From positions 389,165 to 453,164 of the forward strand of contig JAUJYZ010001255.1 of assembly GCA_033675265.1 (NCBI GenBank): 64,000 nucleotides of DNA, in the 5' to 3' direction. Made by a program: the position numbers and the translations under genes. The notes under the pieces were generated by a model. It was not told the origin of the DNA, did no database searches, and worked only from the letters and a program-made list of their open reading frames with translations. Below, piece by piece: positions 1 through 10,859 of this stretch; position 1 is the first letter of the stretch, and every line of letters begins with the position of its first letter. Source of the stretch: Actinostola sp. cb2023. Taxonomy: Eukaryota; Cnidaria; Anthozoa; Actiniaria; Actinostolidae.

Positions 1-165
1 AAAAAAGCATCGCAACAGAGAGTCTTGAGAACATCACAAATTGTAATTGTGAATCTGTTACCAGCTTTATTTATGTGAACGTGTCAGATAGTTTGTAGAT
101 CTAAGTGGTACTGATTGAGGTTCGCAAAGGATTACTGGGTAAAATGTACAGCCGCCATATTTTTC
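1..165. repeat. Dispersed repeat shared with 59886-60020
   Basis: Several short blocks here, such as ACCAGCTTTATTTATG, GCAAAGGATTACTGG and AGCCGCCAT, recur in the same order at 59886-60020. This marks an old dispersed repeat with one copy near each end of the window. No coding potential was recognised. It starts at the window edge, so its left boundary is unknown. Confidence 0.5.
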
Positions 166-266
166 GGAAAAGTGCCTTAAAAAAGTAACACGTATCGTCC
201 AGGAACAAACGCTCGTTCAAAATACGCACATGCAATATAATAATCTTCTAATTAACAAAGCTAATA

Positions 267-547
267 CAGTCATTTGCAATTCTGGCCACCACGAAATATC
301 AATATATCAATATATCGGATGCATTATGTTAAATAATATTATTTTGAGTTTCCTAACTTATTAAATGAAGCAAAATTTACAAACAACAAACGTATGACTA
401 AAATAAACATTATACTAAATATTTCTACCAACTTTACTGGCGTTAACCCGCTTTATAGGGAATTTTCGATTATTTAATTATCCATAATGCACCTGATATA
501 TTCATATATTGATATTTCGTAGCGGCCAGAATTTTTGTAAATGACTG
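267..547. mobile_element. TA-flanked MITE, copy 1
   Basis: This 281-bp non-coding element has long terminal inverted repeats beginning CAGTCATTTG and ending CAAATGACTG-type, with nested ATATCAATATATC motifs. TA flanks both sides (265-266 and 548-549). It is nearly identical over its full length to 12332-12619. The TA duplication and short size fit a Tc1/mariner-type MITE. No transposase is encoded. Confidence 0.8.
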
Positions 548-787
548 TAACTCATTTTATAGCAATTAAATTTCACATCATTTTCCACGTTGTATTTGGT
601 GTTGTAATAAGTCAATCAACTAAGACCAATCCTTTAAATAACAGGGAAATACTGTGAGAGAAACTGAAAACAGCGATCCTGGAATGGCTATCGGTAGGTT
701 GAATTGAAGGTTTGCAATCATTGCTAAAGTAACGAACTATTAAAAGCCACTAATGAAATGTTTCTACCAACAAACATGACCGCCAGT

Positions 788-963
788 CAGGGCCGTACAC
801 AGCAGGGGGGCAGAGGGGGGCAGAGCTTCCCCCCCCCCCCCCCCCCCCCCCCCCCCCAGCAAAGCGAAAATATACAAGTGAAATAATAAGAGAACCGTAC
901 TGTCTGGCGAATATATTTTGCTAAATAATCCCCCCCATGGAATTTGGGTTATGTACGGCCCTG
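788..963. mobile_element. CAGGG...CCCTG MITE with 5-bp target duplication, copy 1
   Basis: The ends are CAGGGCCGTACAC and GTACGGCCCTG, in inverted orientation. The flanks are a direct CCAGT on each side (783-787 and 964-968), a 5-bp target duplication. The interior has G-rich and C-rich tracts, including a long C run from about 829 to 857. It shares ends and interior words with 29723-29903. A hAT-like non-autonomous element is likely. Confidence 0.75.
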
Positions 964-1193
964 CCAGTGTAGTCCGTTAATAAACACTAAAACATATATG
1001 TAATACGTAATCAACGATGATGATGATGATACAACGTTATCGCCACAGATGACAACGACCTGATGACAACGACCTGATTATGATAATATGATGAAACTTT
1101 ACGAATTCTCCTGCTGCTGTGCACACTGCAAAGCTAGCGAAACAGTGCGTTCACTAAAACTGAATATCTATTATTATTATTATTATTATATCA

Positions 1194-1374
1194 GTAGACA
1201 ACCACTGGATATGAGCAAGCGCGCGCTCTGATTGGCTACTCTACTAGTAGGCTATCAGCTCATATACCACGAGTAGAGAAAATTGGAGATTTTCAACAAT
1301 GGCAGACCGGTTTTGCCGAACTAAAAATAAAAACAAATGTTATATTTCTCACAATTCAGTGGTTGTCTATAGAA
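1194..1374. mobile_element. Short inverted-repeat element
   Basis: TAGACAACCACTG at about 1194 is repeated inverted as CAGTGGTTGTCTA at about 1361-1374, bounding about 180 bp with no open reading frame of note. It lies just upstream of the first visible thrombospondin exon. MITE-like, family unknown. Confidence 0.45.
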
Positions 1375-1449
1375 TAAAAGCGCCTCGTTGGCTATCAGCT
1401 CATGTACGACTCGATTTCGTGGAATAATTGTTCAATGTCTCTCTGTCAG

Positions 1450-3839
1450 GTTATGCTCGTTTTGGTGGTGTGGACTTCTCTGGTACCATGTACGTAGATA
1501 CAAACCACGACGATGACTTCATTGGTTTAGTATTCAGTTACGTTGATAACAAGCGCTTCTACGCTGTGGTATGGAAACAAAGTGACCAAGTCTTCTGGAG
1601 AATGAGTCCGTTCAGGGCGAAAGCAACTAAGGGAATACAAATTAAGGTAGGAAATGAAGTGACCAGTTAAGAGATAATAATGTAATAATAATAATAAGTT
1701 AATACATATATATGGGGCGAATTTGCACATGGATATAGACATAAGGCGTAACTACTTGGATACAAGGGAGCACGCCAGACTACTGATGATTGTGCGTACA
1801 TGTGGTAGATTTTTTATATCCGGCGCCAACTTGATATTCCGCTGACCACAAACATCTCTTTGCACCCTATGACGTCAGTGGTTATCATATAATATGTTGA
1901 CCGTTTACCAGAGTTTTTACTGTAATCTACTTACTCTTCAGTTTGTCAATTCCAAAACTGGACCTGGACGAGCATTACGAAATGCAATGTGGCATACTGG
2001 GCATACTAAAAACCAGGTACCAATACAATGAATTACAGTTATACAAAGAAACTAAGCTCTTGTACACACTGGCAAGCTGACCAAAATAATAAGCTGTAGT
2101 GCACACTGAGAGTGTATTGGAGGCCAGGTTACTAGTGAAGTTTTGTCACCCCACGGGCGTGGTCACGTGACTAAAATATTGTTCCCGCCGATAGTACGTT
2201 ATACCTTGCCCCCCACCACGGTGTAAGGGGGGGCACTGAGTTCTAATCAAAACGGCCTCGTTGACACTTGCTTATCCCCCACCCCACCCCTCTGCCTTCT
2301 CTTAAGTTTACAAAACAATAGGCCCTTTGCAGGATTACGATCACGTGGTTGTACTGAATGGCAAAACAATCTGACTTTATTTATTTGAAGAATCTTACAT
2401 GATATCAGTAGTGACAGTAAAGCTATCTTTTTGAAATGCTATTTTTCAACCTCCAGTTGATTGTCGATCTTTCTCAATCAACGTCTCAAAGTTTGTTTGC
2501 CAGTCAGCAGAGCCGTTCCCATGGGATCTTCGGCTCACTTCATTCGTTATTCAAGCGATATATTGGCATGTGACTGTAAACTGCAAAGGGCCTATTAACA
2601 CATATGCTGTTTTGTAAAGGTTCGAATGCTATGGGAAGACTCTGCTAATCAAGGATGGAAAGACAAAACTCGTTACTACTGGCGGTTAACACATCGACCT
2701 GCTATTGGCCTTATAAGGTTGGTTATTAATCAAATTCAAGATCATTCTTGACGTCCAGTGTATTTTGGATTTTTAATTTGCATTCCGCTCTGTTTTGGAA
2801 GACTGGGTTCGAGTGTTCTGATTGGCAGAATTAGTTGCAACAGTCTCGACATTAGTCTCGATGTTTTCCCATGATAATATATCACTATCCCCTTCCCCCC
2901 GAAGGCCAGGCTGCTTACCAGCTGTACACATCACACGCGTGAGGGAGTTGTATCATCTATTACTACTTCTATTACTACATTATTTATATATTTCTTCTTT
3001 AGGTTAGTCGTCAATACAGAGCAAGGCCAACTAATAGACACTGGTAATCTCTGGGATGACTCTCTACCGGGTGGTAGACTTGGATTGTATGTCTTCTCAC
3101 AAGCCAGTGTCGTTTGGGAAAACATGAAATACGTCGCCAATGGTAAGGGATACTTCTACAGTAGTATAATCTTGCTGTTATTTCAAGTTTCATCGAAACG
3201 TCACGAATAACGTCTAAGAGGGGGAGGGGAAAGGAGGAGATTTTAGGTATCCCATGATGCTCTGCTTTGTTTTGTCACGCTTCGCGCGTGAGGAAAACAA
3301 AAATGGCGGAAAATCTACACCGCATATCTGACAGTTGTGGCACCCATTTTGAATTTCCCGCAAGCCGCGCAATGGATTATGGGATATTTATACGTTAATA
3401 TGTTTTCGCGCAAAGCATCATGGGATACCATAAATATCCTCCTTTGGGGAAGGGGGGTTAGATATCAAAATAGCTAACCCCTCACCCCACCCCCTTCCAC
3501 CTCACGCACGGCACGAATGTACCGTAACTACTTCGAAAACAACTCTATCGAGCACGAGCCACTGCTTCGTTAATATCTTTCTATAAGCCATAAGACTAGT
3601 CTTACGCACAGACTTCTACGAAAATTCCGTGGGGTGTCGCCCTATGGGAGGTGTAGAAGAAGAAGAAGAATACTTTATTTGCACTTTACATAATATTACA
3701 CGTTTTTTTTGTATTGATAAATGACTATGGCACTGTACGACTGTGCTTATGATTGTTTCAACTGTCACTTTCAGATAACATTCCTAAATCAGCAGCAGAA
3801 GCAGCGAAGAAAAGAAAAAGGGGGGTGTCAGTTCTCTAG
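1450..3839 (+). CDS. Thrombospondin C-terminal region, 3' end of gene (5 exons, partial)
   Basis: Five exons read through consistent AG/GT sites: 1450-1646, 1942-2016, 2620-2717, 3003-3142 and 3775-3839 (stop TAG 3837-3839). They give about 190 residues. The product matches the thrombospondin C-terminal (TSP_C, L-type lectin-like) domain in order: [13 protein letters not shown], a DDDF motif, FYAVVWKQ, then [31 protein letters not shown], and [11 protein letters not shown] followed by WENMKY. In known thrombospondins this domain binds cell-surface receptors and matrix and is secreted. The tail after the domain is short, Lys/Arg-rich and unusual. The EGF, TSP type-3 and N-terminal regions must lie left of the window, since none is visible in 1-1449. 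The first codon is split by the intron before 1450. I am sure of the domain but not of the subtype (TSP or COMP-like). Confidence 0.9.
3246..3429. mobile_element. Inverted-repeat element in the last thrombospondin intron
   Basis: GGTATCCCATGATGC at 3246 is matched inverted by GCATCATGGGATACC ending at 3429. The interior is non-coding. This is a MITE-like hairpin inside the intron between 3142 and 3775. Confidence 0.5.
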
Positions 3840-4139
3840 TTCGATCAAAAAATTCGCCCAGCGACAAGTAATACGGCTTTGGACTTAAATATAAGCTGGA
3901 ACTAATGAAGCCCTCGGCCCCAAGCTGTTTGGAGGATATAATTACAGCCCAACCGTTCAAAATGTGTTCCGCGGGTCCTACAAGGAAGTTCCATGCGTCT
4001 CGTTAAACGAACTCTAGTAGGAGTACTTTGTTATTATAATCAATGCGCCGATTATAGCAGAAATTAGACTGGAGGCCGTTTTGATAATTATTTGTAAATA
4101 CCTCAAAAGACAAAAGGACAGTTGGCGGTTTGAGCCGTC
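3840..4139. other. Intergenic, nothing recognised
   Basis: This is sequence downstream of the thrombospondin stop. I see no exon, RNA gene or clear repeat. No AATAAA signal is obvious close to the stop. Confidence 0.5.
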
Positions 4140-4143
4140 TTCA

Positions 4144-4550
4144 AAGGTAGTCAAGTCTTTACGCGAAGTGAGGAATTGCTAGCGTACTGGATGGATAGGT
4201 CCATACACGGTAGCCAAACCTTTCGATGCGACGAGGATTTGCTGTTGGATTGTGTTGCTGCAATAATCTATTCCAAATGGTAGCCAAGCCTTTTAGTGCA
4301 ACGAGTATTGACTAGTGGACTGGACAGCTCCTATCACTTGGTCTTCAAGGTAGCCAAGCCTTTTCGCGAGGCGAGGATTTACTAGAGGACTGGACAGCTC
4401 CTGTCCATCAGTCCTAAAGATAACCAAGTCTTTTCGTGTGCCGAGGGTTGACTGGTAGACTGGAAAGTTCCTAGCTATCACTCAGGTGGCCAAGCCTTTT
4501 CTTGCGGCGAGAATTGTCAGATGGACTGGGCAGCACCACTGAATAATGTA
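4144..4550. repeat. Degenerate tandem repeat, unit about 64-71 bp, six copies
   Basis: The phrase GGTAGCCAAGCCTTTTCG or close variants recurs at about 4144, 4208, 4276, 4347, 4416 and 4483. Each is followed by GCGAGGATTTACT-like and GGACTGGACAGCTCCT-like words. Divergence between units is high, so the array is old. Confidence 0.7.
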
Positions 4551-4813
4551 CTCTAGTCACATTATGCAATACTTCAAGATTATTATCATTTGCTCAGTTT
4601 AATGTTGCTCGCGATTCCCATCAACCTTCGTAGAAATTCACATTGAGGAACATTCTTATAAGCTATAGCGCGATAGTGGTCTGTTTTGAGAAGGATCCCT
4701 TTCCTTTGGTTCCTTTTGTAACTTATTCGTCTTTTGAAAAAAACTTTGGGATGTGAATACCAGTTTTCACGTAAAGTACCACTAACCTGCTTTTATTATT
4801 ATTATTTTGAATA

Positions 4814-4971
4814 CACCGAATCGAAATATGGCGACCAATTTGAATAACTATTGTTCCTGACTGACCAACCTCGTGTTCACGTGGAAGCACAAAAGCGTTT
4901 TCACATGAATGAGAGGCTAGTCAGTCAAGAACAATGGTTATTCAAATTGGTCGCCATATTTCGATTCGGTG
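4814..4971. mobile_element. TA-flanked hairpin MITE (ACCGAAT family)
   Basis: The left arm CACCGAATCGAAATATGG is mirrored by CCATATTTCGATTCGGTG at the right end. TA flanks both sides (4812-4813 and 4972-4973). The arms run for more than 50 bp. The centre carries AGCACAAAAGCGTTTTCACATG, shared in form with the element at 38414-38578. Non-coding. Confidence 0.75.
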
Positions 4972-5306
4972 TATAAGGCTGGCTTTACATACACCTTTCA
5001 CGTACTTTTAGAGATGGGCGTCGCCCTGTTATGTCCCATTAAAACCGAGGCAACATTTGAATCGCATTCTGTAACATTTTCACCTCCGCTCGTCAGAGAC
5101 TATCATTTGATGTGCGTTCATCTATAATGACTAACTGTCCATTGAGTATTTAAATACTAATTAAGGGCTTAGGTGGTATAGAGAACAGTCTTTAAAACAT
5201 ACGTAATAGTAAGACCATATAACTAGACAGAGAAATAGAATACTTGCTTGTGATTAGTAAAAATGTAATATCGTACTCAATAATGTATCTGAAGATATTT
5301 ACTAGT

Positions 5307-5396
5307 AAGCTTTTACGTACGTAATCTTTTACGTACGTAAGCTTTTACGTACGTAAGCTTTTGCGTAAGGTTTTATGTACGTAAGCTTTTGCGTAT
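5307..5396. repeat. Short tandem repeat of TAAGCTTTTACGTACG type
   Basis: About five imperfect copies of a 16-bp unit, each combining AAGCTT and TACGTA palindromes. The region around it (4980-6190) holds no recognised gene. Confidence 0.65.
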
Positions 5397-5399
5397 TAG

Positions 5400-6190
5400 A
5401 CAGTAAAGAAATAGAAAGCTCGAAATTTCGGCAAGGGCGTTTAACTTTGAAGATGTGTTTAGCTTTATAAGCAAGTTTTGTTTAGTTGTGGGCAGTCGTT
5501 CGCTTGCTATATTCTAGTCTACAAAGAATAATTATAACAATAATGTCTATTGATAATATGGTTAGTATTTGGTGACTTACCACACCTGAGGGCCGAATAT
5601 GGGCGTAGTATACGAAGTGGAGCTCTGTCATTCCTCATTTCGGCTTCATCTGTGGTGCAAATTCGTGCCATCAAAAGCTCTACACTTTCCCACATCTTTC
5701 TTGCGCCTGTTTAAGGCTCTAATATGTACACTTTTCACTGTTATTGTTTTCTTGAAAAACTTCTGGGAAAAAATTCCAAGGATTTGTATTTGTAAGCCTT
5801 TGTAGGCTGTGCTGGCGTGATTCTATTTGCCATTTTGGAGTTGGCGTTCGCAGGGAATTGTGGGATTGTTTTAGAAGGATTCCCTACTGCTGAATAGTCC
5901 GACAATTCCCCGCAAACTCTGAACTGGCGAATATTTGGCAGATAACTAAGTAAAACACTGTTTTGAATTTGTATTTTAAGTGGAAATCTCGGCGCAACGA
6001 ATCTTGTCCCGAGGGACAACCGAGCATTGCTTCATCCTCGAAAAAACACGGACATCCTTCCATAGCAATATACCTGACGTTTAAATAACAAAATATACTA
6101 TAATTTAACTTTGCTTTTCATCTAAAAGCAATAAAACTGTATAGTAAACTAAAATAAACATTAGAAGAATAAAAGTTGAGCGAGCTCATG
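5400..6190. other. Intergenic, nothing recognised
   Basis: Open frames here are short and have no family resemblance. One weak inverted pair (CGCAGGGAATTG at 5849 against CAATTCCCCGC at 5903) is visible. No gene is called. Confidence 0.4.
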
Positions 6191-6317
6191 AATTTCATAC
6201 GCTAATGACGTCATTGAAACCGGTTATAAACCAGTTATTATTGACGTTAAACTTGGTGGATGAGAACGCGTTTGGTGAAAACTTTGCCTTTCTTTCTTAC
6301 GATTGTACTTTGTCTGG

Positions 6318-6740
6318 GCATTTCCCAGACTCCTTCGCGAGCAGACAGACATTTCCCAGACTTCTTCGCGAGCAGACAGACATTTCCCAAACTCCTTCGC
6401 GAGCAGACAGACATTTCCCAGACTCCTTCACGGGCAGACAGACATTTCCCAAACTCCTTCGCGAGCAGACAGACATTTCCCAGACTCCTTCACGGGCAGA
6501 CCGACATTTCCCAAACTCCTTCGAGAGCAGACATACATTTCCCATACTCCTTCACGGGCAGACGGACATTTCCCAAATCCCAAACTCCTTCGCGAGCACA
6601 GACATTTCCCAGACTCCTTCGCGAACAGACAGACATTTCCCAGACTCCTTCGCGAACAGACAGACATTTCCCAGACTCCTTCGCGAGCAGACAGACATTT
6701 CCCAGACTCCTTCGCGAACAGACGTTGCCCAAACTCCATG
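6318..6740. repeat. 31-bp minisatellite
   Basis: About 13-14 tandem copies of a 31-bp unit (GACTCCTTCGCGAGCAGACA followed by GACATTTCCCA). Common variants are CGCGAGC, CACGGGC and CGCGAAC. Because 31 is not a multiple of 3 and the unit lacks stop codons, it reads open in several frames on both strands. Those frames are by-products of the repeat and not evidence of a gene. Confidence 0.85.
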
Positions 6741-7154
6741 CTCGCAGTAAGTAAGAACTGGGAACTACAGTGTAGTCTGGTTTGTAAGCATTATTATGGT
6801 TTACCGCTGGGCTAATAAATCTAATACAGAAAATATCCCACTATTCGTTTTGCTTCGACAAAATACATCCTAAAACTGGGTGTTTCTTGGTGCTCGATCT
6901 GCATTGTATTCTTGGTTAGGTTTCTTTGTATGCAGGGTATTGTTTTGGTTCAAGTTCATTCTTCTCGTTCTTTGTGTTCATTGTCTAACGTCATTTGGTG
7001 TTCTGCAACACCAAGAAACCTCCCTAAAACTGGACTATAGCTACGTTAGACCCGTTCATCAAACAGAAGTTTCCAGAGGAACATCTAGTATTATTATTAT
7101 AGTAGAACGACTAATGGGAGATGACATCCATACTAGTGTACTCGCTAGTTTCCA

Positions 7155-7160
7155 TTTATT
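7155..7160 (-). terminator. Poly(A) signal for PRCC
   Basis: AATAAA on the minus strand begins 32 nt after the PRCC stop codon, implying a very short 3' UTR. Confidence 0.6.
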
Positions 7161-7191
7161 TACAATATATTGTTCTTTCACAATTTGGTTA

Positions 7192-10100
7192 TCAAAATCC
7201 ATATTTTGCTTGAGTTTGTCGCTTGGATTGGCGGTTCGAGGACCACTGTTGCTGTAATTCAAACTCTCGTTCTTTGGCCTGCGAGATAAAGCAACACTAC
7301 ATCACAACAAAGTCTGCCACATCACATCATAGTATTACCGCTGTTTACATTAACGCTGTAAAACAAAGCCTACGCGACAAGACCGAAAGGAGGCATGGGA
7401 CATGCTGTAGTATGTACAGTTACTGTACACGTTATGCAACGCCTTTTGCGCGCTTCAAGGCAGCACTGCACGAGGTTGCGTTATAATACTATGCTTAGTT
7501 GAGACGTCAAATGATAACTAACCTGAAATGCTAAGTACGTGATTTGATGCTTTCTGCGTTGCTGTGACGATGGCATGCTTCCTTTCTTCTAAATACGAAC
7601 ACAAAAATACAAACATGTCATGCCATGCATTAGTCCTGTCGGAAATGTTCCCCAATACATGCAGGTACAGCTTCAGATTTTAAAACGATGGACATTGTCC
7701 CTCTGGGGTAGTTCCAGGATCTCCTTCCCCAGTCAGCATCTGGTGGAACTTCCGTCTCACATTTGTTGAATGGAAAGATGGGTAGTTCGATCACTACCCA
7801 CTTGATCTGCCTCAGGCTCAAGTCACTACAGGCAGCCCAACTGAATGCATTTGTACTGAAGCTGAAGTTTTTGTTCAAAATTAAAAAGATATTATGTGCA
7901 TCTTTTTTGTGGGATTCCTGTTGTAGAGCGCACGCGATATTGGGATCCCTGTGGTTTATAGCCTCAGAAGAAAGAGTTGGGCTGCCTGTGCCTCTACGTG
8001 AATGCATTTGTACCTTTGATGACCGGTGTGCAAACTGATCAGCTGTCAGGTTGGTTATCTGTAGTTTAGTATCACTAGTCTGGTCTGCAGCGTTTATGTC
8101 AATGATATTGATTTCCTCACGACGATTTCCTTTACCTTGCAGTCTTTTTATCTGAGATGACATACATTAAATATCATTATACTTCATGTTTGTTAGCATC
8201 GTGACCTCTGTGATTTGATTGGCTGTTACCCGTGTTTGCACATGGTAATGATGTCACAGTTGTATTTTTATTTTATAAAAGAAATATAAAACGTTTTCCC
8301 ATGTTTGCATATGTAGCTGATGCAAACACAAGGGGGTTTGGGAGAAGTCTCAAGCTCGTTCTCGACTTCTCCCAAACCTCCCCCTTGTGTTTGCATCTGG
8401 CTATGCTTTTTGGATTTCTCAATGGCTGGTTTGCGTGTGGCTTCATGATGGCCATGTTCAGGTGCCCAATGGCGAAGCATTCCTCATTAGCTTCTCTTGT
8501 TTGTACCACCATCAACATGGCTGCTGCATCTTTGTAAATCTCCAGGGATTGATTACAAACTAGCAAATACCATCACCATTGTTATTCCTAAGTTCTCATC
8601 ATTTGTGCTGCATTTGTACATGTTTTTCCTTACTTTCTCTACATCTATATGCTCTGCCTCAGTGTTTGGTTCTGCCTCCTGATGGTGACTATATGATGGT
8701 TGTGAATCGTCATCATAGTATGTTGTATGACTGCTCTGATCATAGCTTCCATAGGCCTAAAACATATAAAACAATACATTATTTTGTAGTATACTGTATT
8801 AGTATGTACATACACTTGACTTCTGGAACATATACATACATGTACATGTATATACATGTATTTATATGCCACTTTCTTGATAAATAACACAGACTAATCC
8901 TAATGCATTACATGGGTGGCTACATGTATATTTTAAGTTTCCCACCCCCAAGTATCCCTGCAATGCAAGCTACTGTACATGTACGTATTCAAAGTTATGT
9001 GAACCAACACATCAAGTACATTGACCTTACATAAGGTTGACTGGAATCTTCCACTGGTTGATAGTATGTGGTTGTAGGTTCACTACTATCATAGTATTGA
9101 CTAACATCTGATGCACTAGCGTAATCATAACCAGTTTGATGATCTTGATATGGTGCAGGACATGGATCAGCCCTCAACTCTTCACCACTGACGGGTGCCA
9201 TATGCTCATCGCTTGATACATCAGGCACACTTGTAACTGTTAGACTTTTACTGAATAAGCTTTGCTCTGCTGCACTTGTACTTGCAGACATTACTGGCTT
9301 AGCAAAGCCCTTTGTGATTGATGGCTCCACATCTTTTTTGTCCGCAAAGCTGAAGAATGAAACTGGCTCGCTGTCATCATCATCATCACCACTGATGTTG
9401 CCGTCATCTGTTTTCTTTTTAGTCTTAGTTTCTTTACTTGAGGTTGGTTTCTTTGTAAGGGTGTGTGGAATCAGAGCTCTGTTTGATAGCTTGATAGATG
9501 GCTTGTTGCGGTTTGAGGCTTTAAGGGTAATGCTATGCTTTGGTTTGGGAAGCAACGATGAGAGACCTGAACCTGACTGAAAATACAATGTAGCAAAATA
9601 CGTATCATAATATGTTTGTATAACTTGATTAATCCTGGTTTTCACTAGTGATGCAAGCATAAGCTCAAAGAAAAGAGGTGTTTTTTTTTATTGTGAAAAC
9701 AGCCCGATGCAAGCTTAGCCACACTAGCAAGCATAAGCACAAGGATTATATTGGTTAAAGATCAACAAGGACATTGCAAGTATTCCAGCTCTTTTTATCC
9801 CATTTATCCATCCATCCATCCACTTCCATCCATCCATCCTTTCATCCATCCATCCACTTCCATCCATCCACTTCCATCCATCCAACCATTTTCATTTTCC
9901 ATTTCTTGCACACTTGCACTCATTCTTGCATCAGTACATTTTCACCTGACACAAGTTTGTGTTGCGTGCATTGCTAGTGAAATGATAATTATATAAGCTC
10001 CTTAAAAGTTCATACATAATACCTTTGATTGCTTGACTCTCTTGGCAGCAACAGCTTCCACTTCATCTGCTTCCTCGTCTGAATCTTCCTGTGAATGCAG

Positions 10101-10726
10101 AATTGGAAATTATTTATTTTACCGAAACTTTACAGTAGCAAATAAACAATAACCTTAATAAACAAACACAAAAACCGTACTTTGACAATAGACGGCGCTG
10201 CAATTCTCACGGGATGCTTGCCTTTCTTGCTTCCTTTCACACGTGTTCCCACATCACCATCATCGCTTGAACCTCTCTCCGTCCCAAGTGTAATTCCTAT
10301 TCCTAAAGACCACGGCGAGGGCATCCGAGAAAACAGACTACCAACAGACTTCTGCTTCTCTGTCTTCCTAACGGTGGGTGTTTCCTTGTTCTTTTTTATT
10401 TGACTTAAAGGAACATATTCTTCTTCGACCTCGATGATTTCATCCTCATCCTCAATGTCGCCCATAGATTTTAAACCCCATAATTTCGGCTGTGCCTCTG
10501 ATTTCATTATCACTGTATTTTCTGGTGATTTTCGAGGCTTTGGCAACAAGAGTGCAGACAGTTTTGATCGCTTTTCTATTGATGGGGAGGGCATGAGTTC
10601 AGAATCATGTTTAGCTTCGCGAACGTTTTCGATGGCTGTCGCTGAAGTTTTCGCGTCCAAACTCGATTCCTCGGCTTCACTGTCACTTGACCCATCGTCA
10701 CTATCTACATACGCCACAAGAGACAT
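7192..10726 (-). CDS. PRCC: PRCC homologue (proline-rich / papillary renal cell carcinoma-associated protein), 7 coding exons
   Basis: Minus-strand coding exons are 10726-10181, 10088-10023, 9576-9031, 8756-8634, 8151-8014, 7588-7523 and 7278-7192 (stop). All have AG/GT borders and in-phase joins, giving about 523 residues; human PRCC is about 490. The start is set at MSLVAY, the conserved PRCC N-terminus, not at the earlier in-frame Met ten codons upstream. Visible hallmarks are an acidic N-terminus, two LLPKPK-type motifs (LSALLLPKPRK and LSSLLPKPK), KRLQGKGNRREEIN, QQRRKHQITYLAFQAKERE and the terminal QTQAKYGF. The C-terminal block is the most conserved part of the family. PRCC is a nuclear protein reported with spliceosome components and with MAD2B; that is family knowledge. 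The homologue looks intact. Introns contain a hairpin element (8319-8397), a CACTAG-type fragment near 9640 and an ATCC microsatellite. Confidence 0.93.
8319..8397. repeat. Near-perfect hairpin in a PRCC intron
   Basis: GATGCAAACACAAGGGGG at 8319 pairs with CCCCCTTGTGTTTGCATC ending at 8397. The arms continue through TTTGGGAGAAGT. Non-coding and MITE-like, between PRCC exons 4 and 5. Confidence 0.6.
9641..9745. mobile_element. Fragment of the CACTAG-ended element family
   Basis: TTTTCACTAGTGATGCAAGCATAAGC-like sequence (read on this strand) and a second partial GATGCAAGC block match the ends of the elements at 11905, 13171 and 52278. The other terminus is not clear. Located in PRCC intron 2. 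Confidence 0.45.
9796..9890. repeat. ATCC-rich microsatellite
   Basis: Imperfect run of CATC/CCAT tetranucleotides interrupted by CACTTC. It reads open as IHPSIHP by chance. Confidence 0.85.
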
Positions 10727-10859
10727 ACTAGCAGGCAATAACTTAGAAAAAGTCACCCTTTTTCAACTGTTAAACCTTGCTTCTTTGAAAATACTCAGAA
10801 AACTCTAAACATCCGCCATCTTGAAAAGTTTGATATTCTGTGCATGCGCTAAAAGTCAA

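Noticed and set aside
8273..8566. Minus-strand frame with SLEIYKDAAAMLMVVQ in a PRCC intron
   Set aside because: It runs into a hairpin element and has no counterpart in PRCC proteins. The flanking exons already join in phase without it.
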